From positions 1 to 64,000 of the forward strand of contig NZ_JANBVF010000030.1 of assembly GCF_024437655.1 (NCBI RefSeq): a stretch of 64,000 bases of DNA, read 5' to 3'. Below the pieces are notes generated by a model. It ran no database searches. It saw only the letters and a list, made by a program, of their open reading frames with translations, and was not told where the DNA came from. Shown in pieces: positions 9,069 through 18,130 of the stretch. Made by a program: the position numbers and the translations under genes. The stretch comes from Chitinolyticbacter albus. Its GTDB lineage: Bacteria > Pseudomonadota > Gammaproteobacteria > Burkholderiales > Chitinibacteraceae. Numbering within the stretch: position 1 is the first letter of the stretch; each line of letters begins with the position of its first letter.

Positions 9069-9632
9069 ATGCTTCATGATCTGCGCAATTTGCGCATCTC
9101 CACCAACCGCCTGCTGTTGCGCACTTTCTCGCAGAGTGATCTGGCTGCACTCGTCTCACTGGTCAGCCAGCCCGAAATCACCACAACCCTGCCCGATTGG
9201 GCCATGACGATTGAGCAGTGCGGACAGTGGCTGGCCTGGCAGGAAACCAATCTGGGGCGCTTCGACAGCGACAGCCCGGCCGTCCCCCTAGCGATCTGCC
9301 TGCCCGACGGTGAGCTGATCGGCTGGTTGGGCATCTGGCCCAAGCCGAGCGTGCACGTTGATTCGCCCGAGGTCATGTACGCGTTGTCGCGCGCGTATCG
9401 CGGCCGCGGTTACGTCAGCGAAGGCGTCCGCGCGGCAACGCAGTGGCTGTTTGGGTTGTCGGCCCTGCCGCAACTGATGGCTGTGGTGAAGCCGTCGAAC
9501 CCGGATTCTCGTCGCGTCGTCCTGCGTAGCGGCTTCGCTGCGAGCGGCACGGTCCGGTGCGATGACGACGGCTGGTTCGACTATTTTGTCCTGCAGCGCC
9601 CCGAGGCAACGGATGGCTGTCCGTCTGCCTGA
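9069..9632 (+). CDS. GNAT-family N-acetyltransferase (RimJ/RimL-like)
   Basis: A 187-residue protein. It opens with the RimJ-type signature (ISTNRLLLRTFSQSDLAALVSLVSQPEITTTL). It then shows a beta-sheet core (PLAICLPDGELIGWLGIW), the acetyl-CoA binding loop of the form R-G-x-G-x-V (YRGRGYVSEGVRAATQWLF, residues about 114-132) and the closing KPSNPDSRRVVLRSGFAASG motif. Members transfer acetyl from acetyl-CoA to protein N-termini, antibiotics or small amines; the substrate cannot be read here. AAGGA lies about 7 bases upstream of the chosen ATG; the frame is open upstream but not protein-like there. The gene is followed by a terminator at 9717. Confidence 0.88.
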   Translation: MLHDLRNLRISTNRLLLRTFSQSDLAALVSLVSQPEITTTLPDWAMTIEQCGQWLAWQETNLGRFDSDSPAVPLAICLPDGELIGWLGIWPKPSVHVDSPEVMYALSRAYRGRGYVSEGVRAATQWLFGLSALPQLMAVVKPSNPDSRRVVLRSGFAASGTVRCDDDGWFDYFVLQRPEATDGCPSA

Positions 9633-9716
9633 GTTTTGGCAGTAGGGGCTGACAGCGCAAGCGGCTGAGTCAGCTGCACGAGCGAGGTGCCGGCAAGCGC
9701 GACGACGTGCCAATGC

Positions 9717-9746
9717 AAAAAGCCCCGACCGAAGTCGGGGCTTTTT
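9717..9746. terminator. bidirectional intrinsic terminator
   Basis: AGCCCCGAC (9721-9729), loop CGAA, GTCGGGGCT (9734-9742), flanked by A4 on the left and T4 on the right. It ends the acetyltransferase transcript on the plus strand and the tRNA-Met transcript on the minus strand. Confidence 0.9.
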
Positions 9747-9752
9747 GGTATC

Positions 9753-9829
9753 TGGTGGCTATGACGGGACTCGAACCTGTGACCCCAGCATTATGAGTGC
9801 TGTGCTCTAACCGACTGAGCTACATAGCC
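9753..9829 (-). tRNA. tRNA-Met (CAU), elongator
   Basis: The 77-nt gene read on the minus strand has acceptor stem GGCTATG pairing with CATAGCC, a D-arm AGCTCAGTCGGTTAGAGC, anticodon loop CTCATAA (anticodon CAU), T-arm ACAGGTTCGAGTCCCGT and an encoded 3' CCA. The body is very close to enterobacterial elongator tRNA-Met. It starts with a normal G-C pair rather than the C-A mismatch of initiator tRNA, so it is not tRNA-fMet. A CAU tRNA-Ile2 is the only other option and is less likely given this body sequence. Confidence 0.95.
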
Positions 9830-9874
9830 AAAGAGTCGGGCATTGTGCCGCCGTGCCGATGGGCTGTCAAGCAG

Positions 9875-11041
9875 CTACAGGCGCCACGAATCGTCGGATC
9901 GTGAAAACCCAGGCAACAGGCCGGGCAGCGCCAAGTTCTTGGAAAAGGCGATGGCCTTGAACAACTCGCCCATTTCGGCGGGGCTGGTGAGCTTGTTCAG
10001 CGCCGACGCGCCGGGCAGGTACTGGGCAGGTTGCAGCTGCTCCAGCCGCTGTGCCGCGCCGGTATCGAGCAGGTATTGCGCCTGGCTGGTGTAGCCCTCC
10101 AGCTGTAGGCCGGCTGCGTCGGCAGCGGCGTACACCGCGGAAAAATCGACGTGGCAGGTCAGATCGGTGAGGCCCGGGTGCCAGAACGGATCGGTCAGGC
10201 TGTGGTGGCGGTAGTGCGCCATCAGCGTGCCGGCGTTGCGCTGCGGGTGGTAGTACTCGCTGCCGGGAAAGCCGTAGTCGATGAAGAGCGCTGCGCCGCG
10301 GGTGAGGCTATGCGCCACGCTGTGCACAAAACCGTGCATCTGCGGCTGGATCTCGGTGAGGTAGTCGCTGGGTAGGTCGAGCGCGGCGGCCAGCTCCAGC
10401 AAGGGGCCGGGCGCCAGCAATCGGTCCTCGTAAATGAGGCCTTCGCGCCATACCACACCGCGCTCGAACAGCGCGCCGGCTGCATCGCGATAGACCAGGT
10501 TGCAAGGGATGGCATCGAGCACTTCGTTGCCGACGATAAAGCCGACGAAATCCTTGGGCAGCTCGGAGAGCCATTGCACCCGATCGACGAGATGCGGCAC
10601 CAGCGCGGACAGCGTGGCGCGTTGCCGCGCGGCGAGCTCGGCCGACAAATCGACGATGCAGTAGCGCCTAGGCAAGCGTTCCAGCCGCTCCAGCTCGGCA
10701 AGAATCTGCGCGGCGAGCTGGCCGGTGCCGGCGCCGAACTCGAGTACGTCGGCGTCGCCCAGCGCGAACAGTACCGGGGCGATGGTTTCGGCCACGCACG
10801 CGCCGAACAGCGGCGAGAGCTCGGGCGCGGTGACAAAGTCGCCCGCCTCGCCGAACTTGGTGGCGCCGCCGCTGTAGTAGCCCAGGCCCGGGCTGTAGAG
10901 CGCCAGCGCCATGTAGTCGGCAAACGACAGCCAGCCACGGGCATCGATTTCGGCGCGGATGCGCGCGATCAACTGGTGCGACGCGCTCAGGGCGTCGTTG
11001 CCGGGCAGGGGGAGTGGGGGCGTGGCTTGCGATGGCGACAT
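9875..11041 (-). CDS. MidA/NDUFAF7-family SAM-dependent methyltransferase
   Basis: A 388-residue class I methyltransferase of the DUF185 (MidA) family. An N-terminal helical cap carries GWLSFADYMALALYSPGLGYYSGG and FGEAGDFVTAPELSPLFG. The SAM-binding motif is VLEFGAGTGQLA (residues about 90-101). It also has the family motif GFIVGNEVLDAIPC and a late FIDYGFPGSEYYHPQRNAGTLMAHY. The mitochondrial homologue dimethylates an arginine of complex I subunit NDUFS2; the bacterial role is less clear. The start at 11041 gives a typical N-terminus, and the frame upstream runs into the divergent gene's promoter. The divergent neighbour is a pteridine reductase, and a similar adjacency is common in betaproteobacteria. 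Confidence 0.9.
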   Translation of the reverse strand: MSPSQATPPLPLPGNDALSASHQLIARIRAEIDARGWLSFADYMALALYSPGLGYYSGGATKFGEAGDFVTAPELSPLFGACVAETIAPVLFALGDADVLEFGAGTGQLAAQILAELERLERLPRRYCIVDLSAELAARQRATLSALVPHLVDRVQWLSELPKDFVGFIVGNEVLDAIPCNLVYRDAAGALFERGVVWREGLIYEDRLLAPGPLLELAAALDLPSDYLTEIQPQMHGFVHSVAHSLTRGAALFIDYGFPGSEYYHPQRNAGTLMAHYRHHSLTDPFWHPGLTDLTCHVDFSAVYAAADAAGLQLEGYTSQAQYLLDTGAAQRLEQLQPAQYLPGASALNKLTSPAEMGELFKAIAFSKNLALPGLLPGFSRSDDSWRL

Positions 11042-11105
11042 CTGGGCAGCAGAATTCGGCGAAAACCCAATTCTAAGGCCCAGAGCGATGGTTGGAATGG
11101 TAAAC

Positions 11106-11855
11106 ATGGCCGCAACGCGGCACGGCAAGGTTGCGCTGGTAACCGGAGGCGCCCGCCGCGTCGGCGCGGGCATAGTGCGTTACCTGCATGCGCAGGGCTG
11201 GCGTGTGATGATTCACTGCCGTGGCAGCCGCGCCGAGGCGGAGGCGCTGGCGGGCAGCCTGAACACGGGAAGTGCCGATTCGGCAGCGGTGGTGGCGCTG
11301 GATTTGCTGCAGACCGATCGCCTGCCCGAACTGGTCGAGGCCTGCCTTGCCGCGTTCGGTCGGATCGACGCGGTGATCAACAATGCTTCGTCGTTCTTCG
11401 CGACGCCGGTCGGCAGTTACACCGACGCGGCCTGGCATGATCTCTTGGGCTCCAACCTCAAGGCGCCGCTGTTCCTGGCGCAGGCGGCGGCGGCGGAGTT
11501 GCGGCGCAACCAGGGGGTGATCATCAGCATCGCCGATATCCATGTCGATCGCCCTCATCCCGAGCTGACGCTGTACACAGTGGCCAAGGCCGGGCTCGTG
11601 GCGATGACCCGATCGCTGGCGCGCGAGCTGGCGCCGGATGTGCGGGTGAACGCGGTGGCGCCGGGAAGCAATCTGTGGCCGGAGGATATGGCCGTGTTCA
11701 CCGAGGCGGAGCGCGCGCGCATCAACGCGTCGATTCCGCTGCAGCGCATCGGCACGCCGGACGATCTGGCGCAGGCCATTCATTTCCTGCTCGAAGCGCC
11801 CTATCTCACCGGGGTGGTGCTGCCGGTCGACGGCGGGCGCAGCGTGGTGCTGTGA
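11106..11855 (+). CDS. pteridine reductase-like short-chain dehydrogenase
   Basis: A 249-residue SDR. The N-terminal nucleotide-binding motif is VTGGARRVGAGIVRYL, with HCRGS after beta2, which favours NADPH. The NNASSF motif follows. The catalytic region has DIHVDRPHPELTLYTVAKAGL, that is Asp in place of the usual catalytic Ser with YxxxK kept. The end shows APGSNLWPE and GVVLPVDGG. The DIH..P...Y.VAKA pattern is that of FolM/PTR1-type pteridine reductases, which reduce dihydrobiopterin or dihydrofolate to the tetrahydro form. In-frame starts also exist at 11088 and 11097; 11106 is chosen because GGAATGG precedes it and it gives the family N-terminus. The next gene overlaps by four bases (GTGA), so the two are co-translated. 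Confidence 0.87.
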   Translation: MAATRHGKVALVTGGARRVGAGIVRYLHAQGWRVMIHCRGSRAEAEALAGSLNTGSADSAAVVALDLLQTDRLPELVEACLAAFGRIDAVINNASSFFATPVGSYTDAAWHDLLGSNLKAPLFLAQAAAAELRRNQGVIISIADIHVDRPHPELTLYTVAKAGLVAMTRSLARELAPDVRVNAVAPGSNLWPEDMAVFTEAERARINASIPLQRIGTPDDLAQAIHFLLEAPYLTGVVLPVDGGRSVVL

Positions 11856-12766
11856 CGGCGCGATCCTGGCTGATATCGCGGCTGCGCCTGCTATGCATCC
11901 TGGCTGCGCCTGCCTGCGTTCTGGGCATGCTGGGCCGCTGGCATTGGCTGCTCGAGCTGTTCAGCCACTTTGCGCTGTTCTATCTGCCTTGTTTGTTGCT
12001 GGCTGCGCTGCTGGTGGGGCGTGGCTGGTGGCGCTTGCTGCTGCTGACGCTGGCGCTGTGGCAGGCGTGGTTCATCGCAGCCCCGCTACGCGTGCCGCAG
12101 GGGCACGCCGTGACGAGGCCTGCGCCGCTCAGGATCGTGGCCTTCAATGTGTATTACCGGAACGGTGCGCTGGCACCGGCTGCGCATTGGTTGCGGCGTG
12201 AAAACGCCGATCTGCTCTTTCTGACCGAGGTGACAGAGGACATCGCCGGGTCGCTAGCCGGGGTGCTGGTGACTTATCCGCAAAGTTGCCGCCAGCTGGC
12301 CAATAGCCCGTTCGGATTGCTGCTGGCATCGCGCCGGCCGCTGCGGGCGTGTGAGGTCGTCGAGGTCGAAGGCGAATATCGCGCTTATCCCTATGTGCGC
12401 GCGGTGCTGGATGATGGCCGCGTGATTTATGGCATCCACCCGCCTCCGCCACTGGACGGTGCGCTGGCGCGGGCCCGCGATGCGATGTTCAGCGCGCTGG
12501 CGCAGGCTGTGCGCGCCGAACGGGCGCCGGTGATCGTGCTGGGCGATATGAACAGCACGCCGTTCTCGCCGCGCTACGCGGATTTCCTGGTCGCGGCCGA
12601 TCTGCGCGAGGCGGGGTCCGGCGTGTGGCCCACCTGGGGCCCTGCGGGCTGGTGGCTGCTGCCGCTGGACCGGGTATTGCTGCGCGGCGCGATACGCAGT
12701 CGTGCCGTGACGCTGGGGCCGGCGCTCGGATCGGATCATCGCCCGCTACGCATCACGCTCGAATAG
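11852..12766 (+). CDS. membrane-anchored endonuclease/exonuclease/phosphatase family protein
   Basis: A 304-residue protein starting with GTG at 11852, four bases inside the preceding gene. Residues about 1-75 hold two to three transmembrane segments. The EEP fold follows: IVAFNVYYRNGALAPAA (metal-site Asn), ADLLFLTEVTED (catalytic Glu), GIHPPPP, VIVLGDMNSTPFSPRY (Asp/Asn pair) and a terminal GSDHRPLRITL (catalytic His). This is the common membrane EEP protein whose family includes DNases, sphingomyelinases and inositol phosphatases; the substrate is unknown. All metal and catalytic residues expected for the fold are present, so it should be active, facing the periplasm if the helices insert as usual. 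Confidence 0.85.
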   Translation: MTARSWLISRLRLLCILAAPACVLGMLGRWHWLLELFSHFALFYLPCLLLAALLVGRGWWRLLLLTLALWQAWFIAAPLRVPQGHAVTRPAPLRIVAFNVYYRNGALAPAAHWLRRENADLLFLTEVTEDIAGSLAGVLVTYPQSCRQLANSPFGLLLASRRPLRACEVVEVEGEYRAYPYVRAVLDDGRVIYGIHPPPPLDGALARARDAMFSALAQAVRAERAPVIVLGDMNSTPFSPRYADFLVAADLREAGSGVWPTWGPAGWWLLPLDRVLLRGAIRSRAVTLGPALGSDHRPLRITLE

Positions 12767-12777
12767 ACCCGTCGCGC

Positions 12778-12806
12778 TTGGGAATGGCGGCCGGATCGGG
12801 TAAAAT
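12778..12806 (+). promoter_or_regulatory. sigma-70-type promoter for ttcA
   Basis: -35 TTGGGA (12778-12783), 17-base spacer, -10 TAAAAT (12801-12806). Transcription should start near 12813, giving a leader of about 50 nt that contains the hairpin at 12830-12849. Confidence 0.65.
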
Positions 12807-12829
12807 CCGCGTCAATTCAAACATCTACG

Positions 12830-12849
12830 TGGGGCGCCTTGGCGCCCCA
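12830..12849 (+). promoter_or_regulatory. perfect inverted repeat in the ttcA leader
   Basis: T+GGGGCGCC (12830-12838), TT, GGCGCCCC+A (12841-12849) is a 9-bp perfect GC-rich stem ending 13 bases before the ttcA start codon, in place of an obvious Shine-Dalgarno sequence. It could regulate translation or act as a protein-binding palindrome; there is no T-run, so a terminator is unlikely. Confidence 0.5.
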
Positions 12850-12862
12850 TGCTTATCCCGCC

Positions 12863-13804
12863 ATGAACGCCAGCACCGACACCGCCCCGCTTGCCGATAC
12901 CGAGAAGAAGGCCCAGTACAACCTCAACAAGCTCACCAAGCGCCTGCGTCACTACGTGGGCGACGCGATCAATGATTTCAACATGATCGAAGAGGGCGAC
13001 CGGGTGATGGTGTGCCTGTCCGGCGGCAAAGACAGCTACACCATGCTCGATATCCTGCTCGGGCTGCAGAAGTCCGCGCCGATCGATTTCTCCATCGTCG
13101 CGGTCAACCTGGACCAGAAGCAACCGGGCTTTCCCGAGCATGTGCTGCCCGAATATCTTGCCGCGCTGGGTGTCGAGTATCGCATCATCGAAGAAGACAC
13201 CTACAGCATCGTCAAGCGCGTGGTCGAAGAGGGCAAGACCACCTGTAGCCTGTGCTCGCGCCTGCGCCGCGGCATCCTTTACCGCGTGGCGGACGAACTC
13301 GGTGCGACCAAGATCGCGCTGGGCCATCACCGCGACGACATCCTGGAAACGCTGTTCCTCAACATGTTCTACGGCGGCAAGTTGAAGGGCATGCCGCCGA
13401 AGCTGGTGTCGGACGATGGCCGCCATATCGTGATCCGCCCGCTGGCCTACTGCCGCGAGAAGGACATCGAGCGCTACAGCGAGGCCAAGGGTTTTCCCAT
13501 CATCCCGTGCAATCTGTGCGGCTCGCAGCCCAACCTGCAACGCCAGGTGGTCGGTGACATGCTGCGCGACTGGGACAAACGCTTCCCCGGCCGGCTGGAA
13601 ACCATGTTCACCGCCATGTGCAACGTGGTGCCGTCGCACCTGGCCGATACCACGCGCTACGATTTCGCCAACATCAAGGCGGACGGTACGCCGCGTGCCG
13701 ACGGCGACAAGGCCTTCGACAAGGAAAGCTTCGCTGAGCCCAACCGCATTTCCATCCTGGCTTCCAGGCCGCGCGATGCGGGCGGTTGCGGGGGCGAGGA
13801 CTGA
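12863..13804 (+). CDS. ttcA: tRNA 2-thiocytidine(32) synthetase TtcA
   Basis: A 313-residue PP-loop ATPase that thiolates cytidine 32 of some tRNAs in the cytoplasm, using a [4Fe-4S] cluster. The PP-loop is [13 protein letters not shown] (residues about 51-63). The two CxxC motifs typical of TtcA are [13 protein letters not shown] (about 124-136) and [13 protein letters not shown] (about 214-226). The motif between them is [20 protein letters not shown]. Length and motifs fit the family. The ATG at 12863 is preferred to one 24 bases upstream, since that one lies inside the leader hairpin. The next gene overlaps at TGATG. Confidence 0.95.
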   Translation: MNASTDTAPLADTEKKAQYNLNKLTKRLRHYVGDAINDFNMIEEGDRVMVCLSGGKDSYTMLDILLGLQKSAPIDFSIVAVNLDQKQPGFPEHVLPEYLAALGVEYRIIEEDTYSIVKRVVEEGKTTCSLCSRLRRGILYRVADELGATKIALGHHRDDILETLFLNMFYGGKLKGMPPKLVSDDGRHIVIRPLAYCREKDIERYSEAKGFPIIPCNLCGSQPNLQRQVVGDMLRDWDKRFPGRLETMFTAMCNVVPSHLADTTRYDFANIKADGTPRADGDKAFDKESFAEPNRISILASRPRDAGGCGGED

Positions 13805-14592
13805 TGCTGTTCCGCTCCAAGCGTGTTTCCGCTGTGGCGGTGGACGAGATCGCGATCGATATCTCCGAAGAGTTCGGCATCCGCAAGCTGCATTTTGGCG
13901 GCGACGACACGCAAAGCGCGATGCGGGTATCCGATCCGTCCGAGCTGGTGCTCGCCTATACGCGTTGCCTGTTCGGCTTCCTGTTGTTCATCGAGCCGCC
14001 GAAGGAGGCATTGCTGATCGGCCTCGGGGGTGGATCGATCGCCAAGTGGATCCACGCCCGCTTGCCCCAAACCCGGCTGACCTGTGTGGAGCTGCATGCG
14101 CAGGTGATCGCTGTGGCGCGCAGCATGTTCGCGCTGCCGGCGGATGACGAGCGCCTGTCGGTGCTGGCAGGCGATGGCGCCGCGCACGTCGCGGGTCTGC
14201 CCGATGGCGAGATCGACCTCATCATCATGGATGCCTACTCGGCCACCGGCATTGCCGCGCCGCTCGCGTCCACCGAGTTCTTCGCCAGCTGCCGCGACAA
14301 GCTCAGCGACAACGGCGTGCTGGCGGTGAACCTGTGGGGCTCGGACAAGCGTTTTTCCAGCTATTGCGAGCGGCTCTCAGACGTGTTCGACGGGCGTTTG
14401 CTGTGCCTGCCGGCACGGCAAAAGGGCAACGTGATGGCATTCGCGTTCCGCCGCAACCAGAACAGCCCGCAGTGGGCGCGGCTCACCGAGCGTGCGTCCC
14501 GACTCGAGGCGGAGTACGAGCTGGAGTTCGCCGAGTTCATCGCCGATCTGGCGCGCATGAACCCGCATAACGACCGGCGCCTCTTCATCTGA
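13804..14592 (+). CDS. spermidine synthase-like (SpeE-fold) protein
   Basis: A 262-residue protein whose ATG overlaps the ttcA stop (TGATG), so it is translationally coupled. It has the spermidine/spermine-synthase methyltransferase-like fold: ALLIGLGGGSIAKWIHARL (the GGG nucleotide loop, residues about 73-91), LTCVELHAQVIAVAR (acidic end of beta2), LSVLAGDGAAHVA and IDLIIMDAYSATGIAAPLAS. The region that contacts the aminopropyl donor is only partly conserved, so aminopropyltransferase activity is uncertain. Such SpeE-like proteins are often annotated spermidine synthase in betaproteobacteria. No polyamine gene such as speD is adjacent. The function is best left as SpeE-like. Confidence 0.8.
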   Translation: MLFRSKRVSAVAVDEIAIDISEEFGIRKLHFGGDDTQSAMRVSDPSELVLAYTRCLFGFLLFIEPPKEALLIGLGGGSIAKWIHARLPQTRLTCVELHAQVIAVARSMFALPADDERLSVLAGDGAAHVAGLPDGEIDLIIMDAYSATGIAAPLASTEFFASCRDKLSDNGVLAVNLWGSDKRFSSYCERLSDVFDGRLLCLPARQKGNVMAFAFRRNQNSPQWARLTERASRLEAEYELEFAEFIADLARMNPHNDRRLFI

Positions 14593-14698
14593 ACCTGTTC
14601 CGACGCCATTCGGCCGGAAAGAAAGCGCTGCCGCGGTTTGCAAGCTGCGCCGGATGTGGAAAAATCAACGTTAACTAACGGTTACAAGGTATTACCCC

Positions 14699-15193
14699 AT
14701 GCTCGATCGTGACGGCTATCGTCCGAACGTCGGCATCATCATACTCAACCAGCATAATCAGGTGTTTTGGGGCAAGCGGGTGCGCGAGCACTCGTGGCAG
14801 TTCCCGCAGGGCGGGATCAAGCAGGGCGAATCGCCGGAGCAGGCGATGTTTCGCGAGCTGATGGAAGAAGTCGGCCTCGCCCCCGAGCACGTGCGCATCG
14901 TGGGTCGTACCCGCGACTGGTTGAAGTACGACGTGCCGATCAACTGGGTGCGCCGCGAATGGCGCGGCACCTACAAGGGCCAGAAGCAGATCTGGTTCCT
15001 GCTGCGGCTGGTTGGCCGCGATTCCGATGTCTGTCTGCGGCGCAGCACGCATCCCGAGTTTGACGCTTGGCGCTGGAACGAATATTGGGCGCCGCTCGAC
15101 GCGGTGATCGAGTTCAAGCGCGGCGTGTACGAGGCGGCGTTATCGGAGCTGTCGCGCCATCTCGATGGCGCACCGCTGCGTGTCCAGGGGTGA
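14699..15193 (+). CDS. rppH: RNA pyrophosphohydrolase RppH
   Basis: A 164-residue Nudix hydrolase that removes pyrophosphate from the 5' end of triphosphorylated mRNA, opening it to RNase E decay. The N-terminus [17 protein letters not shown] and [12 protein letters not shown] are RppH signatures. The Nudix box runs from residue 38 ([22 protein letters not shown]), with all catalytic Glu residues. [11 protein letters not shown] and [10 protein letters not shown] also match the family. AAGG lies about 9 bases upstream. The stop overlaps the GTG start of pilS, so it heads a rppH-pilS-pilR transcript. Confidence 0.95.
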   Translation: MLDRDGYRPNVGIIILNQHNQVFWGKRVREHSWQFPQGGIKQGESPEQAMFRELMEEVGLAPEHVRIVGRTRDWLKYDVPINWVRREWRGTYKGQKQIWFLLRLVGRDSDVCLRRSTHPEFDAWRWNEYWAPLDAVIEFKRGVYEAALSELSRHLDGAPLRVQG

Positions 15194-16782
15194 GCGAGAG
15201 TAGCGTGAGTAGCCACGCCGTGAGCGAGGTTTACTGGCGCTCGCTCAGCCTGCTCAATACCTTCCGGCTGTTATCGGTCATCGCGCTGCTGGTCGGCGTG
15301 GGCTGGTATACGCCGGGAGCCTTCGACAACGAAGGAACCTGGAACGCCTTCCTCTGGTTGGCGTCCGCCTACACGCTGGCAGGGCTGGGCTTTCTGTTCG
15401 GCATCCGCTTTCGGCTGCCACGCTTCGATCTGCAGCTGACGCTGCATGCGGCGACCGACATCGCCTTCATCGTGTCGCTGGTCCACCTGTTCGGCGGTAT
15501 TCGCAGCGGCCTTGGCATCCTGCTGCTGTGCTATATCGCCGCCGCCGGTCTGATTTCGCGCGGCCGGATGACGCTGTTCCACGCGGCGCTCGCCAGCATC
15601 GCGCTCCTGATCGAGCATTCGCTGCGCATCTATGGCGGTGTGGCGCGCGAGGACGACTACGGCAACGTGGTGCTGCTTTGCGTGGGGAGCTTCGCGGTGG
15701 CATGGCTTGCCCACCGGCTGGCGCGCTATGCGCGCGAGAGCGAGGCGCTGGCGCAGCAGCGTGGCGTCGACCTGGAAAACCTGGGCCAGCTCAATGCCCG
15801 CATCCTGCAGGACGTGTCCGACGGCGTGCTGGTCATCGACGCGGCCGGCAATGTCCGGCAGGCCAATGAACAGGCGGTCAGGCTGATAGGCGGGCGTGCC
15901 GAGCCCGGCGGGCCCCTGGCGCTGTACCTGCCGGAACTGGCTGCGGCGGTGATGCGCTGGCGGGATGATCCCTATACCCAGCCCGCGCTGGTGCAGGCGG
16001 CGGTCACCCGCAAGACGCTGCGCCCGCGCCTGGTTCCGGCCTCGTTCACAGTCAGCGGCGATGTACTGATTTACCTGGAGGACATGGACCGGCTGCGCCG
16101 CGAATCGCAGCAGCTCAAGCTCGCCGCGCTCGGCCGTCTCACTGCCAACCTGGCGCACGAGATCCGCAATCCCTTGAGTGCCATTACCCACGCCGCACAA
16201 TTGCTGGCGGAGGAAGCGGCAGATGACCCATTGGGCCAGAAGCTGACCCGCATCATCAACGACAATGCCGCGCGGCTCGAGCGCATGGTCGCCGACGTGC
16301 TGGAACTGAACCGGCGCGATCGTCTCAAGCGGATCGAAATCGAGCTTACACCCTGGTTGGTGATTTTTGTCGACGAGGTGACGCAAAGCGAGGGCATCGA
16401 TATCGCGATCGTCTGGCAGTGTCCCCCGGAGGCGCGTCTGCGTTTCGATCCGGCCCATCTGCAGCAGGTACTATGGAACCTGGTGCGTAACGGCTGGCGC
16501 TACTGCAGCAGGCAGCCGGGTAGTTTGCGGCTCGCCGTGGCGCGCGATGAAGTCGGCCGTTGGCGGCTGGACGTGCTCAACGACGGGCCGCCGGTGCCGG
16601 CCGACGCGCAGACGCAACTGTTCGAGCCTTTCTTTACGACCGAATCCAAGGGAACCGGCCTGGGGCTGTATATTGCCCGCGAGATCTGCGCCGCGAATTC
16701 GGCCTGGCTCGAATACGTGCCGGTGGAGTCGGGCGCGTGTTTCCGCATCGTTTTCGAGGTGACAGATGGCGAGAAAACCTAG
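15190..16782 (+). CDS. pilS: sensor histidine kinase PilS
   Basis: A 530-residue inner-membrane kinase, partner of PilR in control of type IV pili. It has six hydrophobic segments in residues about 20-180, the PilS arrangement, a PAS-like segment about 200-300, and a HisKA region with the phospho-accepting His in [24 protein letters not shown] (about 315-340). The HATPase domain follows, with the N-box [11 protein letters not shown] and the G-box [15 protein letters not shown]. The GTG start at 15190 overlaps the rppH stop (GTGA); a second GTG at 15205 is possible. It overlaps pilR by 17 bases. The WRY variant of the N-box is typical of PilS rather than NtrB. Confidence 0.93.
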   Translation: MSESSVSSHAVSEVYWRSLSLLNTFRLLSVIALLVGVGWYTPGAFDNEGTWNAFLWLASAYTLAGLGFLFGIRFRLPRFDLQLTLHAATDIAFIVSLVHLFGGIRSGLGILLLCYIAAAGLISRGRMTLFHAALASIALLIEHSLRIYGGVAREDDYGNVVLLCVGSFAVAWLAHRLARYARESEALAQQRGVDLENLGQLNARILQDVSDGVLVIDAAGNVRQANEQAVRLIGGRAEPGGPLALYLPELAAAVMRWRDDPYTQPALVQAAVTRKTLRPRLVPASFTVSGDVLIYLEDMDRLRRESQQLKLAALGRLTANLAHEIRNPLSAITHAAQLLAEEAADDPLGQKLTRIINDNAARLERMVADVLELNRRDRLKRIEIELTPWLVIFVDEVTQSEGIDIAIVWQCPPEARLRFDPAHLQQVLWNLVRNGWRYCSRQPGSLRLAVARDEVGRWRLDVLNDGPPVPADAQTQLFEPFFTTESKGTGLGLYIAREICAANSAWLEYVPVESGACFRIVFEVTDGEKT

Positions 16783-18130
16783 GAATGCCCGCCGGGTGCT
16801 GGTGGTCGACGACGAAGTCGATCTGGCCGAGCTGCTGGAACTCACGCTGATCAAGATGGGGTTGGACGTCGATACGGCCAACGGCGTCAAGGAAGCGCGC
16901 GGCATGCTGGGGAGCACCGCCTACGATCTGGTGCTGACCGACATGCGCATGCAGGACGGCGAAGGGCTGGAGCTGGTGCAATACATCCAGGAAGCGCGGC
17001 TCGATGTACCGGTCGCCGTGATCACCGCCTACGGCAGCACGCAGAATGCCGTGGCGGCGCTCAAAGCCGGCGCGTTCGACTATCTCGCCAAGCCGGTGTC
17101 GCTGGAACAACTGCGTACGCTGGTGAAATCGGCACTGCGCCTCGATGACACCGAGGAGGCAACGCCGCCGCTGCCTGTCGGCGATCGGCCCTTGCTCGGT
17201 GATTCACCCGCGATCCAGCAGGTGCTGGAACTGGTGGAGAAGCTCGCTCGCAGCCAGGCCCCGGTCTACATCACCGGCGAATCGGGCAGCGGCAAGGAGC
17301 GCGCGGCGCGCTTGATCCACGCGCGCAGCAATCGCTCCGCCCAGCCTTTCGTCGCGGTGAACTGCGGCGCGATTCCTGAGAACCTGATGGAAAGCGAGTT
17401 CTTCGGCTATCGCAAGGGCGCGTTCACCGGTGCAGACCAGGATAGAGACGGCTTCTTCCAGGCCGCCACCGGCGGCACGCTGTTTCTCGACGAAGTCGCC
17501 GATCTGCCGCTGGCGATGCAGGTGAAGCTGTTGCGCGCGATTCAGGAGCGCAAGGTGCGCAAGGTGGGCAGCACCAGCGAGGATGCAGTCGACGTGCGGC
17601 TGATCTCCGCCACGCACCAGAACCTGGCGCGCTGCGTCGAGGGCGGCAAGTTCCGCCAGGATCTCTATTACCGGCTCAATGTGATCGAGCTGAAGATGCC
17701 GCCGCTGCGCGAGATGGGCGATGACATCGTGCTGATTGCCAGACACGTCCTGGCGCGCCTCGCTCAGCAAAATGGCATGAGCATGCCGGCGTTTGCCACC
17801 GACGCGCTGAAGGCGCTGCGTCAGTATGGGTTTCCGGGCAATGTGCGCGAGCTGGAAAACACGCTGGAGCGGGCGCTGGCGCTCTCCGATGGCACGACGA
17901 TCACATCCGATGACCTGCAATTGCAGCCACAGACCTTCGAAGGCGACGTGGAGACCGGTGGCGCCGGTGGGCCGCTGCAGGACTACCTCGACCGCGTCGA
18001 GCGCAACGCGATCGCCGATGCGCTCGAAAAAACCAACGGCAACCGCACCCAGGCGGCGAAACACCTGGGTGTCACCTTCCGTTCGCTACGCTACCGGATG
18101 GATCGACTCGGTATCGCGGGCAAGGACTAA
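16766..18130 (+). CDS. pilR: sigma-54-dependent response regulator PilR
   Basis: A 454-residue NtrC-type activator. Receiver domain residues 10-125 with VVDDE and phospho-acceptor Asp59 (LVLTDMRM). AAA+ domain about 140-375 with Walker A GESGSGKE, the sigma-54-contacting GAFTGA loop, Walker B LFLDEVADLP and the arginine finger region FRQDLYYRLNV. The C-terminal Fis-type helix-turn-helix ends NRTQAAKHLGVTFRSLRYRMDRLGI. PilR activates sigma-54 transcription of the pilin gene pilA, which is not in this window. It overlaps pilS by 17 bases. The stop codon at 18128-18130 abuts an inverted-repeat element directly. Confidence 0.94.
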   Translation: MARKPRNARRVLVVDDEVDLAELLELTLIKMGLDVDTANGVKEARGMLGSTAYDLVLTDMRMQDGEGLELVQYIQEARLDVPVAVITAYGSTQNAVAALKAGAFDYLAKPVSLEQLRTLVKSALRLDDTEEATPPLPVGDRPLLGDSPAIQQVLELVEKLARSQAPVYITGESGSGKERAARLIHARSNRSAQPFVAVNCGAIPENLMESEFFGYRKGAFTGADQDRDGFFQAATGGTLFLDEVADLPLAMQVKLLRAIQERKVRKVGSTSEDAVDVRLISATHQNLARCVEGGKFRQDLYYRLNVIELKMPPLREMGDDIVLIARHVLARLAQQNGMSMPAFATDALKALRQYGFPGNVRELENTLERALALSDGTTITSDDLQLQPQTFEGDVETGGAGGPLQDYLDRVERNAIADALEKTNGNRTQAAKHLGVTFRSLRYRMDRLGIAGKD

